Shown here: positions 10,223 through 18,716 of the stretch, piece by piece
Numbering within the stretch: the stretch's first letter is position 1
Layout: the number at the start of each line of letters is the position of its first letter
Source: Rhodospirillales bacterium 24-66-33
GTDB lineage: Bacteria > Pseudomonadota > Alphaproteobacteria > Reyranellales > Reyranellaceae
DNA: 64,000 nt
Direction of reading: 5' to 3'
Assembly: GCA_002281855.1 (NCBI GenBank)
Contig: NCHQ01000001.1
Location: 186,001 to 250,000, forward strand
Translations under genes and position numbers: made by a program
Notes under the pieces: model-generated
Databases searched by the model: none
Told to the model about the DNA's origin: nothing
Seen by the model: only the letters and a program-made list of their open reading frames with translations

Positions 10223-10609
10223 CTATGCCTTTTGGATGAGGCCGGGATACTGCAGGATCTGTTTATCTGCTGTCAGGAGCATGAACCCCTCTACCCGTGA
10301 TTGAGCGAGAAGCATCCGGTCAAAGGGATCCTTATGTAGAGGTGGTAAGTCGTCGAGAGCCAAGGCGTGGATACTCGTGACCGAGAGCTCGTTGTAGCCG
10401 TTGTCCAACAACCCTCGTCGCAATTGTCGTGCATTTACATCGAAATCATCCCGGCCCAGGCTTTGCTTAATGACAATTTCCCATAGGCTGGCTGCGCTGA
10501 AGACGAGCGTGTTGTCCGGATCGTCGAATAGGCGGAGCGTTTTGCGGGAAAGCTTTTCAGGACGTGCAGCCGCCCAGAGCAGGATGTGGGTATCGAGGAG
10601 TAAGTTCAA
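10223..10609 (-). CDS. vapC: PIN-domain toxin, VapC type
   Basis: A 128-residue PIN-domain ribonuclease. The acidic metal ligands are visible: Asp6 in NLLLDTHILLWA, Glu in ASLWEIVIK, and the DPFDRMLLAQ and LLTADKQIL regions. All expected acidic residues are present, so it looks active. Such toxins cut tRNA or rRNA when free of antitoxin. The ATG overlaps the antitoxin stop by four bases, the usual coupled arrangement. Confidence 0.9.
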   Translation of the reverse strand: MNLLLDTHILLWAAARPEKLSRKTLRLFDDPDNTLVFSAASLWEIVIKQSLGRDDFDVNARQLRRGLLDNGYNELSVTSIHALALDDLPPLHKDPFDRMLLAQSRVEGFMLLTADKQILQYPGLIQKA

Positions 10610-10851
10610 GGCGCTGTACCGAACAGGCGGCCGATCTGCTCGTCGCCCATCCGGTCGAAGTCATCAGGCACCTTCAGTTGCCCGGACAAGAAACCCACGC
10701 GACGCTTTTCCCCTGAAGATGGGGCGTCGAGAGCGACGACCTTAACAAGTGGTTTGCCCGCCTTTGCTATCACGAAGGACTCCCCGCGTGCAGCATCAGC
10801 CACCAGCTTGGAGAGGTTGGTTTTGGCTTCGTGAATGTTTACGGATTTCAT
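10606..10851 (-). CDS. Phd/YefM-type antitoxin
   Basis: An 81-residue protein with the Phd/YefM DNA-binding N-terminus (MKSVNIHEAKTNLSKLVADA, then GESFVIAKAGKPLVKVVAL). The C-terminus should wrap around the PIN toxin. It is expected to repress its own promoter, and a perfect inverted repeat lies over the -10 box just upstream (10865-10880). Confidence 0.9.
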   Translation of the reverse strand: MKSVNIHEAKTNLSKLVADAARGESFVIAKAGKPLVKVVALDAPSSGEKRRVGFLSGQLKVPDDFDRMGDEQIGRLFGTAP

Positions 10852-10864
10852 GATTTCAACATGG

Positions 10865-10901
10865 ACTAAGCCATCTTAGTTTAGTTTGATCGAAGCGTCA
10901 A
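10865..10901 (-). promoter_or_regulatory. Sigma-70 promoter and operator of the toxin-antitoxin pair
   Basis: On the minus strand TTGACG (10896-10901) and TAAGAT (10873-10878) are separated by exactly 17 bases, a near-consensus vegetative promoter. ACTAAG-CCAT-CTTAGT (10865-10880) is a perfect inverted repeat covering the -10 box and lies 14-29 bases before the antitoxin ATG. It is the natural operator for the antitoxin. The stretch is clearly AT-richer than its surroundings. Confidence 0.75.
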
Positions 10902-10921
10902 TGAGATGGGGGAGCGTCGGC

Positions 10922-11404
10922 CTACGAAAGCTGTTCGTCCAGCAGCTTGAGCGCTTCGGCGGCGAAGGCGCGCATGTTGGCGACGCGATCGTCGGAGCCG
11001 GTGCGCAGGGTGCGCGCGACGCTCCCGTGGGGGCCGACGACCGCCACGCATGTATGTCCCGCGGGATCGCCATAGGAATTGCCTGTCGGGCCGGAAGCGC
11101 CCGTTTCGGCCAGACCCCAGGTCGTCTTGAGGCGACCGCGGACATGCTCGGCGGCGAGCAGTGCCCACGGCTCGGAGGACGAGCGGACGCCGGCCCGCTT
11201 CTCGCGCGGCACGGCGAGGAACGCATCGCCGGCCGGCCGCGTGTAGACCACGGCGCCGCCCATGAAATAGGCCGAGGCGCCCGGCACGGCGAGCAGCGCG
11301 GCCGAGATCAAACCGCCGGCCGACGATTCGGAAATGCCGACGGTCTCTTTGCGGGCTTTCAGTTTTTCGCCGACGCGTTGGGCGAGCGGGAGCAGGGTGT
11401 CCAT
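10922..11404 (-). CDS. CinA C-terminal domain protein (NMN amidohydrolase family)
   Basis: A 160-residue stand-alone CinA C-terminal (PncC-type) domain. Hallmarks are ESSAGGLISAALLAVPGAS, YFMGGAVVYT and AETGASGPTGNSYGDPAGHT. PncC hydrolyses nicotinamide mononucleotide to nicotinate mononucleotide and ammonia in NAD recycling. The length matches the single-domain form. It starts 4 bp after the DOPA-dioxygenase-like gene and is probably co-transcribed with it. Confidence 0.88.
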   Translation of the reverse strand: MDTLLPLAQRVGEKLKARKETVGISESSAGGLISAALLAVPGASAYFMGGAVVYTRPAGDAFLAVPREKRAGVRSSSEPWALLAAEHVRGRLKTTWGLAETGASGPTGNSYGDPAGHTCVAVVGPHGSVARTLRTGSDDRVANMRAFAAEALKLLDEQLS

Positions 11405-11408
11405 CGGG

Positions 11409-11753
11409 TCAGTCCTTCCTCGTGAAGATGTCGAGGACCAGCGGCACCTGCTGGCCCATCCAGATCGCGCGGTCGCGATGATCCTCCAGATCGTGCCCGG
11501 TGTTGGGATGAATGAACACCGTAAGTTCGCCGCGGTTCAGGGTCAGCCATGACAGGACCGGCTCGAACTGTTCGTTCTTCAGGGCGACCTGATAGCTGAA
11601 GCGCGGATGCGGCCCGACCGGCTTCTCATGAAAGCGGCCCATCTCGATCGGGAAAGTCTTCTCGATACGCTCGCGCAATGCCCACGCCGCGTCTCGCGAC
11701 GCTTCGTCGAAATAGACGTGTGCGTGCCAGTCCTCGATTTGGTCAGTGTTCAT
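11409..11753 (-). CDS. DOPA 4,5-dioxygenase family protein
   Basis: A 114-residue protein (from the ATG at 11753) of the small DOPA dioxygenase family. The conserved histidines are in WHAHVYF, GPHPRFSYQV and VFIHPNTGHDLEDH. Fungal and plant members cleave catechol rings to make betalamic acid; the role of bacterial members is mostly unknown. ATG 11765 is also possible, as neither start has a strong ribosome-binding site. The CinA gene follows after 4 bp. Confidence 0.85.
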   Translation of the reverse strand: MNTDQIEDWHAHVYFDEASRDAAWALRERIEKTFPIEMGRFHEKPVGPHPRFSYQVALKNEQFEPVLSWLTLNRGELTVFIHPNTGHDLEDHRDRAIWMGQQVPLVLDIFTRKD

Positions 11754-11840
11754 GACGTTCACCATAATGCGCAGCACAACCCGCCTGTCGGAACCCTGAG
11801 CCGTTCCCCGAGCGGAGCAGGCTTGCTAGGGTCAGGCATC

Positions 11841-12965
11841 ATGAACTTCGATTTCTCCGACGACCAGAAGCTGCTCAAGGAGCAGGTTCGCAAATTCCTC
11901 GCCGACAAGTGCCCCACCAAAGTGGTGCGGCGCGTGCTCGACGGCCCCGAAACCCACGCGGAAGATGTCTGGAAAGGACTCGTCGATCTCGGCGTGCCGG
12001 CCCTCGGCATTCCCGAAGAATATGGCGGCATGGGACTGTCGCCGCTGGAGGTCTGCGTCGTCGCCGAAGAGATCGGCCGCGCCGCTGCGCCAGTGCCGTT
12101 CGACACGTCGGTCGTGCTGGCGACGGAGGCGCTGAAGCTCGCGGGCTCCGACGCGCAGAAGAAGAAGTGGCTGCCCGAACTCGCCTCCGGCAAGGCGATC
12201 GGCACGCTGGCCATCGCCGAGGGCGCGCAACCGCCGAAGCCGCGGAATATCCGCACGACCTTCGGCGGCGGCCGTCTCAATGGAAAGAAGTTGCCGGTGA
12301 CCGACGGCGAGGCCGCGACCTTCGCCATCGTGCTCGCCAACAGCGGCGGCTCGGGCGATCGCGCCGTGTCGCTCGTGCTGGTCGATCTCGGCCAAGCGGG
12401 CGTTGCGAAGAAGCGCATCGAGACGATCGATCCCGCGCGCAAGCACGCCGAGCTCACGTTCAACGACGCCACGGCGGAGCTGCTGGGCGGCGAGGGCGAG
12501 GGCTGGCGCCTGCTCGAGCGGCTCTACGATGCGGCGGCAGTCTACTTCGCGTTCGCCCAGGTGGGCGGCGCCGAGGCCGCGATGTGGATGGCACGCGACT
12601 ATGCGCTGCAGCGCCAGGCCTTCGGCCGTGCGATCGGTTCGTACCAGGCGATCAAGCACAAGCTGGCGGACTGTTACGTGAAGCTCGAACTGGCACGCTC
12701 CAATGCCTATTACGGCGCGATGATGCTGACCGAGGACGGCGCCGACCTGCCGCTGGCGGCGGCGGCGGCGCGCATCGCCGCGACCGATGCCTACGACTTC
12801 GCGGCCAAGGAGAATATCCAGACCCATGGCGGTATCGGCTTCACCTGGGAGGCCGACACGCAGTTCCACTATCGCCGCTCGCGCCTGCTGGCGCTGTCGA
12901 TCGGCGGTCCGATGGCGTGGAAGGACAAGCTGGTGACCCGTCTCGAACAGAAGAACGCGGCCTAG
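11841..12965 (+). CDS. Acyl-CoA dehydrogenase family protein
   Basis: A 374-residue FAD-dependent dehydrogenase with N-terminal DFSDDQKLLKEQVRKFL, GIPEEYGGMGLSPLE, and a C-terminal bundle carrying RQAFGRAIGSYQAIKHKLAD and QTHGGIGFTWEADTQFHYRR. It oxidises an acyl-CoA to enoyl-CoA and passes electrons to ETF. The central beta domain (GTLAIAEGAQ) is shortened, as in the partner class of paired ACADs. A second ACAD gene follows after 9 bp; such tandem pairs often make heteromers, which is inference here. Confidence 0.9.
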   Translation: MNFDFSDDQKLLKEQVRKFLADKCPTKVVRRVLDGPETHAEDVWKGLVDLGVPALGIPEEYGGMGLSPLEVCVVAEEIGRAAAPVPFDTSVVLATEALKLAGSDAQKKKWLPELASGKAIGTLAIAEGAQPPKPRNIRTTFGGGRLNGKKLPVTDGEAATFAIVLANSGGSGDRAVSLVLVDLGQAGVAKKRIETIDPARKHAELTFNDATAELLGGEGEGWRLLERLYDAAAVYFAFAQVGGAEAAMWMARDYALQRQAFGRAIGSYQAIKHKLADCYVKLELARSNAYYGAMMLTEDGADLPLAAAAARIAATDAYDFAAKENIQTHGGIGFTWEADTQFHYRRSRLLALSIGGPMAWKDKLVTRLEQKNAA

Positions 12966-12974
12966 GAGGGAACG

Positions 12975-14198
12975 ATGGATTTCAACGACACCCAGGAAGA
13001 AGCCGCCTTCCGTCAGGAAGTGCGCAGCTGGCTCGACGCCAACGCCACGCGCAAGAGCGACGACACGCAAAGCAACCGCGCGCGCAACGACGACCCCGAG
13101 TTGCTCAAGAAAGCCAAGGAGTGGCAGGACAAGAAGGCCACGGCCGGCTACGCGCGCCTGACCTGGCCCAAGGAGTTCGGCGGTCGCGGCGCCTCGCCGA
13201 TCCTGCAGGTGATTTACCAGCAGGAAGAGGCGAACTACCTGGTGCCGCTGGGCTTCTTCGACATCGGGCTGGGCATGTGCATCCCGACCATGATGGCCTA
13301 TGCCAAGCCCGAGCAGCTGCAGCGCTACGTGAAGCCCGCCCTGCACGGTCAGGAAGTGTGGTGCCAGCTCTTCTCCGAGCCCGCCGCCGGATCCGACGTG
13401 GCCGGCATCCGCACCAAGGCCGAGCGCGACGGCGACGACTGGATCATCAACGGCCAGAAGGTCTGGACGTCGGGCGCCCACTATTGCGACTTCGGCATCG
13501 TGATCACGCGCACGGATCCGAACGTCCCCAAGCACGCCGGTCTCACCATGTTCTTCCTCGACATGAAGACGCCGGGCGTCGAGGTCCGTCCGATCAAGCA
13601 GATGTCGGGTGGTGCGAACTTCAACGAGGTGTTCTTCACCAACGTCCGCATCCCCGACAGCCAGCGCCTGGGCAAGGTGGGCGAAGGCTGGAAGGCCGCG
13701 CTGACCACGCTGATGAACGAGCGTCTCGCGGTCGGCCTGCCGTCGGGCGGCCTCGACATCGACGAGCTGATGGAGCTGGCGCGCGAGACCGAGCTGGAGG
13801 ACGGCGCGGCGATCCGCAACCAGCAGGTCCGTTCGAAGATTGCCGACTGGTACGTTCAGCAGCAGGGCCTCAAGCTCACGCGCTACCGCACGCTGACGGC
13901 GCTCTCCAAGGGCCAGACGCCGGGTCCGGAATCCTCGATCATCAAGATCGTGGCCGCGCCCAAGATGCAGGACATGGGCGCCTTCGCCATGGAGCTGATG
14001 GGCCATGCCGGCATCATGAAGGAGGACGTGCCCTTCGCGGCCGGCTTCCAGGCGCAATGGATCGGCGGCGCTGGCTTCCGCATCGCTGGCGGCACCGACG
14101 AGATTCTGCGCAACATCGTGGCCGAGCGCGTGCTGGGACTGCCCGCCGACATTCGTGTCGACAAGGATATCCCGTTCAATCAGCTCGGTAAGAAGTAG
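12975..14198 (+). CDS. Acyl-CoA dehydrogenase family protein
   Basis: A 407-residue ACAD with WPKEFGGRGASPI, the FAD/substrate stretch WCQLFSEPAAGSDVAGIRT, QKVWTSGAHYCDFGI, and a C-terminus IAGGTDEILRNIVAERVLGLP. AGGAGG lies 7 bases before the ATG. It closely follows the other ACAD and probably pairs with it. The chain length of the substrate is unknown. The gene ends before a palindromic repeat. Confidence 0.92.
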   Translation: MDFNDTQEEAAFRQEVRSWLDANATRKSDDTQSNRARNDDPELLKKAKEWQDKKATAGYARLTWPKEFGGRGASPILQVIYQQEEANYLVPLGFFDIGLGMCIPTMMAYAKPEQLQRYVKPALHGQEVWCQLFSEPAAGSDVAGIRTKAERDGDDWIINGQKVWTSGAHYCDFGIVITRTDPNVPKHAGLTMFFLDMKTPGVEVRPIKQMSGGANFNEVFFTNVRIPDSQRLGKVGEGWKAALTTLMNERLAVGLPSGGLDIDELMELARETELEDGAAIRNQQVRSKIADWYVQQQGLKLTRYRTLTALSKGQTPGPESSIIKIVAAPKMQDMGAFAMELMGHAGIMKEDVPFAAGFQAQWIGGAGFRIAGGTDEILRNIVAERVLGLPADIRVDKDIPFNQLGKK

Positions 14199-14210
14199 GG
14201 CTCCTCATCT

Positions 14211-14262
14211 ACCTCCCCTTCGCGGATGCCGCGAAGGGGAGGTGCCCTCGTCTTACGAGGGC
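14211..14262. repeat. Composite palindromic repeat, family A, copy 1
   Basis: Two adjacent perfect hairpins: a 15-bp stem (14211-14225 with 14229-14243, loop ATG) and an 8-bp stem GCCCTCGT/ACGAGGGC (14244-14262, loop CTT). The same two-hairpin unit in the opposite orientation is at 25572-25622, with a few compensated changes. It sits between convergent genes, as REP/BIME-type elements do, and may act as a bidirectional transcript end. Confidence 0.8.
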
Positions 14263-14347
14263 AGAGAGGTCAAAGCCGCAGCAAGAATTCTTGTCCATTC
14301 TGCTCGGTGTGGGCTCTCGCGCTTGGTTACAAGCGCTGCCGCCCACC

Positions 14348-14379
14348 GCACTTAAGCAGAGCTACCTCTGCTTAAGTGC
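14348..14379 (-). terminator. 14-bp perfect hairpin spanning the tctC stop codon
   Basis: GCACTTAAGCAGAG (14348-14361) pairs with CTCTGCTTAAGTGC (14366-14379) around a CTAC loop. The stop codon of the binding-protein gene (14362-14364) lies in the loop. No U tract follows on the minus strand, so it may protect the 3' end of the message or stop opposing transcription rather than be a classical terminator. Confidence 0.55.
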
Positions 14380-15327
14380 CCACTCCGTGTACTTCGTCGC
14401 CGCCGCATGCGAATCGGCGTAGTACTTCGCATATTCCGCACCGACCATCGGCTTCAGCGCGAGACCCTGCTCGTCCATCTTCTTGATGTGCTCGGGATTG
14501 TTGATCGCCTTCAGGAAGGCGGTCTCGAGTACCTTGATCGCGTCGGCGGGCGTGCCCTTGGGCACGGCAATGCCGCGCGTCGAGGAGGAGATCACCGACG
14601 GGAAGCCGAGTTCCTTGGTGGTCGGCACGTCCGGCAGGAACTTGGAGCGCTGGTCGTCGGTGACGACGAGGGCCCGCAGTTCACCCGACTTCACGCGCTT
14701 CACGATGCCGCCGACATTGTCGAAGGCGCAGTCGACATGCCCGCCCATGACGCCGGTGAGCTGCTGTGCCGAGCCCTCGAAGTGGACGATGCGGAAATTA
14801 ACCTTGGCCGCGTCGTCGACCATCAGGATCGCCAGATGGTCGTCGCTCAGGATGCCGGTGGTGCAGGCGCTGATCTTGCCGGGCGCCTTCTTGGCGGCGT
14901 CGAGCAGGTCGGCGAACGTCTTGTAGGGGCTGTCCGCCTTCACCCACACGACGCCGGGATCGAGCACCTGGTTCACCACGGGCACGAAGCTGTCCATCTT
15001 GAATGCCGCCTTGCGCTCGGGATCGAGCACGATCGTGCTGACGCTGGGCAGGTTGATGAAGGTGACGGTGTAGCCATCCGGCCGGGCGCGGGCGCCCTCG
15101 GTGAAGCCGATCTGGCCGCCGGCGCCGCCCTTGTTCACGACCGTGATGGGCTGGCCAAGATCCTTTTCCGCGATCGAGGCGAGGATGCGGGCGCCGATGT
15201 CGGTGTTACCGCCGGCCGGGAAGGCGACGATCATCTGCACGGCCTTGCGCGGGAAGTTCTGCGCGAAGGCGGGGGCGGCAAGAGCGGTGGCGCCGGCCGC
15301 GGCGATCAGGGTGCGTCTGCGAATCAT
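14362..15327 (-). CDS. tctC: Tripartite tricarboxylate transporter substrate-binding protein (Bug family)
   Basis: A 321-residue periplasmic binding protein. The start MIRRRTLIAAAGATALAAP is a twin-Arg-like or Sec signal peptide ending near AFAQN. Typical Bug motifs are IVAFPAGGNTDIGARIL, VVNKGGAGGQIG, ARPDGYT and the C-terminal helix TKYTEWALKQR. AAAGGAGGACTCTC precedes the ATG. It lies at the end of a tctB-tctA-tctC operon, so it should deliver a carboxylate or similar ligand to that transporter. A strong hairpin covers its stop codon. Confidence 0.92.
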   Translation of the reverse strand: MIRRRTLIAAAGATALAAPAFAQNFPRKAVQMIVAFPAGGNTDIGARILASIAEKDLGQPITVVNKGGAGGQIGFTEGARARPDGYTVTFINLPSVSTIVLDPERKAAFKMDSFVPVVNQVLDPGVVWVKADSPYKTFADLLDAAKKAPGKISACTTGILSDDHLAILMVDDAAKVNFRIVHFEGSAQQLTGVMGGHVDCAFDNVGGIVKRVKSGELRALVVTDDQRSKFLPDVPTTKELGFPSVISSSTRGIAVPKGTPADAIKVLETAFLKAINNPEHIKKMDEQGLALKPMVGAEYAKYYADSHAAATKYTEWALKQR

Positions 15328-15341
15328 GAGAGTCCTCCTTT

Positions 15342-16841
15342 TCATTCGATGTCTGTTTGTCTCAAGTTGGCGAAGGCGCGTGGTCTCAGGGCAATGGCGG
15401 CCAGCACGATGAGCGGCACGGCGAGCAGCGCGAGCGCGAGCGGTCGGTCGAGGAAGATCGCGAAGCTGCCGCCCGAGATTTCTAGCGTCGTCCGCAGCGA
15501 CTTCTCCATCATCGGTCCCAGGATCAGCGCCAGGATCGCCGGCGCGATCGGGAAGTCGAGCTTGCGCAGGATATAGCCCAGCACGCCGAAGCCCAGCATC
15601 ACCCACACGTCGAACAGGCTCTGCTTCAGCCCGTAGGCGCCGATGATGCAGAAGATCAGCACGCCGGTGCAGAGATAGGCGAAGGGGATCTTGAGCAGCC
15701 GCGCCCACAGCCCGACCAGCGGCAGGTTCAGGATCAGCAGCAGCACGTTGCCGACGAAGAACGAAGCGATGACCGTCCAGACCAGTTCCGGCTTCTCCTG
15801 GAACAGGAAGGGTCCCGGCGTCAGCCCATTGACGATGAAGGCGCCCATCAGCACCGCGATGGTGGGCGAACTCGGCACGCCCAGCGCCAGCAGCGGCACC
15901 ATGGATCCGTTGGCATAGGCGTTGTTGGCGGTCTCCGCCGAAGCCACGCCCTCGATGGCGCCCTTGCCGAAGCGTTCCGGGTTCTTGGAGATGCGCTTCT
16001 CCAGCACATAGGCCATGAAGGTGGGGACGATGGCGCCCACCCCGGGGATCAGGCCCAGCACGAAACCGATCACGGTGCCGCGTCCGATGGCGCCGGACGA
16101 CCGGCGCCACTCGTCGCGCGTCGGATACCACTTCTTGAGGTCGGCCTGGATCAGGTGGGTCTGGCGCGCTTCTGCCGCCAGCAGCAGTTCGCCGACACCG
16201 AACAGGCCCATCACGACCGGCACGAAACCGATACCGTCATAGAGTTCCTCGATGCCGAAGGTGAAACGCGGCGCGCCGCGCACCGGGTCCATGCCGATGA
16301 GGGACAGCAGCAGGCCGAGTGCCGTCATCAGCAGCGCGGCCAGGATGTTGCGCCCGGCAAGGCCGACCACGAGGCAGAGGCCCGCGACCATCAGGGCGAA
16401 GAACTCGGCCGGTCCGAACTTCAGCGCCAGGCTGGCCAGCGGCGCGGCAACGGCCACCAGCAGGATCGTGGCGACGATGCCGCCGACGAACGAGCCGATG
16501 GCGGCGATGGCGAGCGCCGATCCTGCGCGTCCCTGCTTGGCCATCTGGTAGCCGTCGATGCAGGTGACGACCGAGGCGGCTTCACCGGGCACGTTGATCA
16601 GCACCGAGGTAATGGTGCCGCCGTACATGGCGCCATAGTAGATGGCGCACAGCATGATGATGGCGCCGGTCGCGTCGAGATTGAAGGTCAGCGGGATCAG
16701 GATCGCGGTGCCGGCGGCCGGCCCGAGGCCCGGCAGCACGCCGATCAGAGTGCCGAGCACGCAGCCTGCGAAGGCAAACAGCAGATTGTTGAACGAGAGG
16801 GCCGCGCCGAGGCCGGCCATCAGGTATCCGAGCGATTCCAT
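15342..16841 (-). CDS. tctA: Tripartite tricarboxylate transporter permease, large subunit
   Basis: A 499-residue polytopic protein with the TctA hallmarks: LIGVLPGLGPAAGTAILIPLTF near the N-terminus, MYGGTITSVLINVPGEAASV, and the second repeat GLIPGVGAIVPTFMAYVLEKR with LALGVPSSPTIAVLMGAF. It forms the transport channel for the ligand bound by TctC. The start overlaps the tctB stop by one base (TGATG). Confidence 0.95.
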   Translation of the reverse strand: MESLGYLMAGLGAALSFNNLLFAFAGCVLGTLIGVLPGLGPAAGTAILIPLTFNLDATGAIIMLCAIYYGAMYGGTITSVLINVPGEAASVVTCIDGYQMAKQGRAGSALAIAAIGSFVGGIVATILLVAVAAPLASLALKFGPAEFFALMVAGLCLVVGLAGRNILAALLMTALGLLLSLIGMDPVRGAPRFTFGIEELYDGIGFVPVVMGLFGVGELLLAAEARQTHLIQADLKKWYPTRDEWRRSSGAIGRGTVIGFVLGLIPGVGAIVPTFMAYVLEKRISKNPERFGKGAIEGVASAETANNAYANGSMVPLLALGVPSSPTIAVLMGAFIVNGLTPGPFLFQEKPELVWTVIASFFVGNVLLLILNLPLVGLWARLLKIPFAYLCTGVLIFCIIGAYGLKQSLFDVWVMLGFGVLGYILRKLDFPIAPAILALILGPMMEKSLRTTLEISGGSFAIFLDRPLALALLAVPLIVLAAIALRPRAFANLRQTDIE

Positions 16842-17311
16842 CAGGCGGCCCAGGGTCCGGGCGGCAACAGCACGTCGAGCCAGCGCGTGAAAACGTAGTA
16901 GACGCCGAAGCTGCCGGCGATGGCGAACAGGCCGATCGCGTACCAGCGGCGTTCGCCCAGCGCGAAGGTGAGCACGGCGATGAAGACCAGCATGGCCAGC
17001 TCGAAGCCGACCCATCCCATCAGCAGCGTTGCGCCGGCCACTGCCCCGATGATGATCAGCACGCGGAAGGCGCTTTCGCCACGCGGGAACAGTGTCTCGT
17101 CACTCTCGATCACCGGCTTGCGCCACACGTCGAGAATCAGCAGCCCGGCGAACAGCACGCCCAGGAGGGAGAGCCAGAAGGAGAAGAAGCCGGGGCCGGG
17201 GCCCAAGCGGTCGGTCAGCGACAGCAGCAGCGATTGCCAGATGGCGAAGACGCAGATCGCCATCATCGTTGCCGTCGCGACAAGCCAGCCGCGTCGCGCG
17301 TTTCGCGACAT
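16841..17311 (-). CDS. tctB: Tripartite tricarboxylate transporter small subunit (TctB)
   Basis: A 156-residue membrane protein with four hydrophobic segments, matching the DUF1468/TctB family (RLGPGPGFFSFWLSLLGVLF in the first half, FTRWLDVLLPPGPW at the end). It partners the large permease encoded directly downstream. It is the first gene of the operon; the 102 bp between it and the divergent SDR gene should hold both promoters. Confidence 0.9.
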   Translation of the reverse strand: MSRNARRGWLVATATMMAICVFAIWQSLLLSLTDRLGPGPGFFSFWLSLLGVLFAGLLILDVWRKPVIESDETLFPRGESAFRVLIIIGAVAGATLLMGWVGFELAMLVFIAVLTFALGERRWYAIGLFAIAGSFGVYYVFTRWLDVLLPPGPWAA

Positions 17312-17413
17312 GGATCGATTTCCTCCCGGAGGTTGTTATCGTCGGCGTTGTGCCTTGCGCGGACCATAGCGGCTTTGAGATGGTCGGTAAAACAATCAGG
17401 AGGAAGACGTGCA

Positions 17414-18217
17414 ATGAACAGGCTCGATGGCAAGGTAGCGTTCCTCTCCGGCGCCGCGCGCGGCATCGGTGGCGAGGCGGCGAAATTGATGGCGAGCGTC
17501 GGCGCGAAGGTCGCGATCGGCGATGTGCTCGAAGAGCGTGGCCGGCAGACCGTGAAGGAGATCGAGGCCGCGGGCGGGCAGGCGCTGTTCGTGCCGCTCG
17601 ACGTGACTGAGGAGGCGAGCTGGACCGCCGCCATCGATGCCACGGTCAAGAAGTTCGGCGGGCTCGACATCCTCGTGAACAATGCCGGCATCTTCGTCGG
17701 CAAGGGAGTCGAGGAAGCCTCGATGGACGAGTGGCACAAGCTCGTCGCCGTCAACCTGACGGGAGTCGTGCTGGGCACACGGATCGCGCTCCCACATCTC
17801 AAGGCGCGCGGCGCCACGAGCGCGCACGGATCGGCGATCGTCAATCTCGCCTCGGTGGCAGGCCTCGTCGGCTCCCAGCTCGATCCGCTCTATTCGCTGA
17901 CCAAGGGTGGCGTCACGCTGTTCACCAAGTCGACGGCGCTGGAGTTCGGCCGCAAGGGCTATCGCATTCGCGTGAACTCGATCCATCCCGGCGTCATCGA
18001 CACCGACATGGGCCAGCAGACCTTCGCCATGAGGGCGCGCGCCCTCGGCACTAACGACACGGAAGCCACGCGCAAGACCTCGCTCACCATGCATCCGATC
18101 GGAAGGCTGGGCGTCGCCGAGGACATCGCCAAGGGCATTGTGTTCCTGGCGTCGGACGATGCCGGCTTCATGACCGGCTCGGGCCTCGTCGTCGACGGCG
18201 GTTACACGGCTCAGTGA
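17414..18217 (+). CDS. SDR family oxidoreductase
   Basis: A 267-residue SDR. The cofactor loop reads SGAARGIGGEA, with Ser for the usual Thr; NNAGIF, LASVAGLVG, YSLTKGGVTLF and the C-terminal MTGSGLVVDGGYTAQ follow. CAGGAGGAAG is placed 8 bases before the ATG, which decides this start over longer in-frame options. It is transcribed away from the tct operon; the substrate is unknown. Confidence 0.9.
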   Translation: MNRLDGKVAFLSGAARGIGGEAAKLMASVGAKVAIGDVLEERGRQTVKEIEAAGGQALFVPLDVTEEASWTAAIDATVKKFGGLDILVNNAGIFVGKGVEEASMDEWHKLVAVNLTGVVLGTRIALPHLKARGATSAHGSAIVNLASVAGLVGSQLDPLYSLTKGGVTLFTKSTALEFGRKGYRIRVNSIHPGVIDTDMGQQTFAMRARALGTNDTEATRKTSLTMHPIGRLGVAEDIAKGIVFLASDDAGFMTGSGLVVDGGYTAQ

Positions 18218-18232
18218 TTCAGGGCCAGTAGT

Positions 18233-18691
18233 TCAGAAGATGCCGGCGGCGAGGCCAGCCGCCATGGCGGCGCCCAGCTCCTCGCACTGGTCCGCGAAGG
18301 CGGGTTGCCAGGGGCCCTTGCAGAGCAGGGGCTCCTGCACGGCCCGCCAGCGCAGGCCGGTCAGGATGGTCTCGACGCCGCGGCGCGTGCCGGTGCCGTC
18401 GCTGCCGGCCCTAATGTAGAGGGCGCAGGGCATGCCTTGCGTCTTCTCCAGGCAGGCATTGTAGCTGCGGTCGAAGAAATCCTTCAGGGCGCCGCTCATA
18501 TAGCCCAGGTTCTCGGGCGTGCCGAGGATCACCGCCTGGGCGGCCATCACGTCCTGCGGGCCGGCCTGCAGCGGCGCGATGACCCGGACGTCGATCCCCG
18601 TTTCGCTGCGCGCGCCCCGTTCCACGGCCTCGCGCAGGGAAAGGGTGTTCTCCGACGGGGCGTGCGCCACAATGAGAAGCCTTTTCGACAT
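18233..18691 (-). CDS. Flavodoxin-like NAD(P)H-dependent reductase
   Basis: A 152-residue flavodoxin-fold protein. The FMN phosphate loop is VAHAPSENTLSLREA; the second FMN loop is AVILGTPENLGYMSGALKDFFDRS. It may reduce quinones or flavins, but no partner is visible. The start at 18691 has no good ribosome-binding site. Only 25 bp separate it from the divergent carboxylase start, so the promoters of the two must overlap or lie inside coding DNA. Confidence 0.75.
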   Translation of the reverse strand: MSKRLLIVAHAPSENTLSLREAVERGARSETGIDVRVIAPLQAGPQDVMAAQAVILGTPENLGYMSGALKDFFDRSYNACLEKTQGMPCALYIRAGSDGTGTRRGVETILTGLRWRAVQEPLLCKGPWQPAFADQCEELGAAMAAGLAAGIF

Positions 18692-18716
18692 GGAGGGGGT
18701 TCTACCCCACGCTGAC

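Noticed and set aside
11832-14057. 741-codon open frame on the minus strand
   Set aside because: It is antisense to two clear acyl-CoA dehydrogenase genes, has no recognisable domain, and is His/Arg/Leu-rich as expected for the complement of GC-rich coding DNA.
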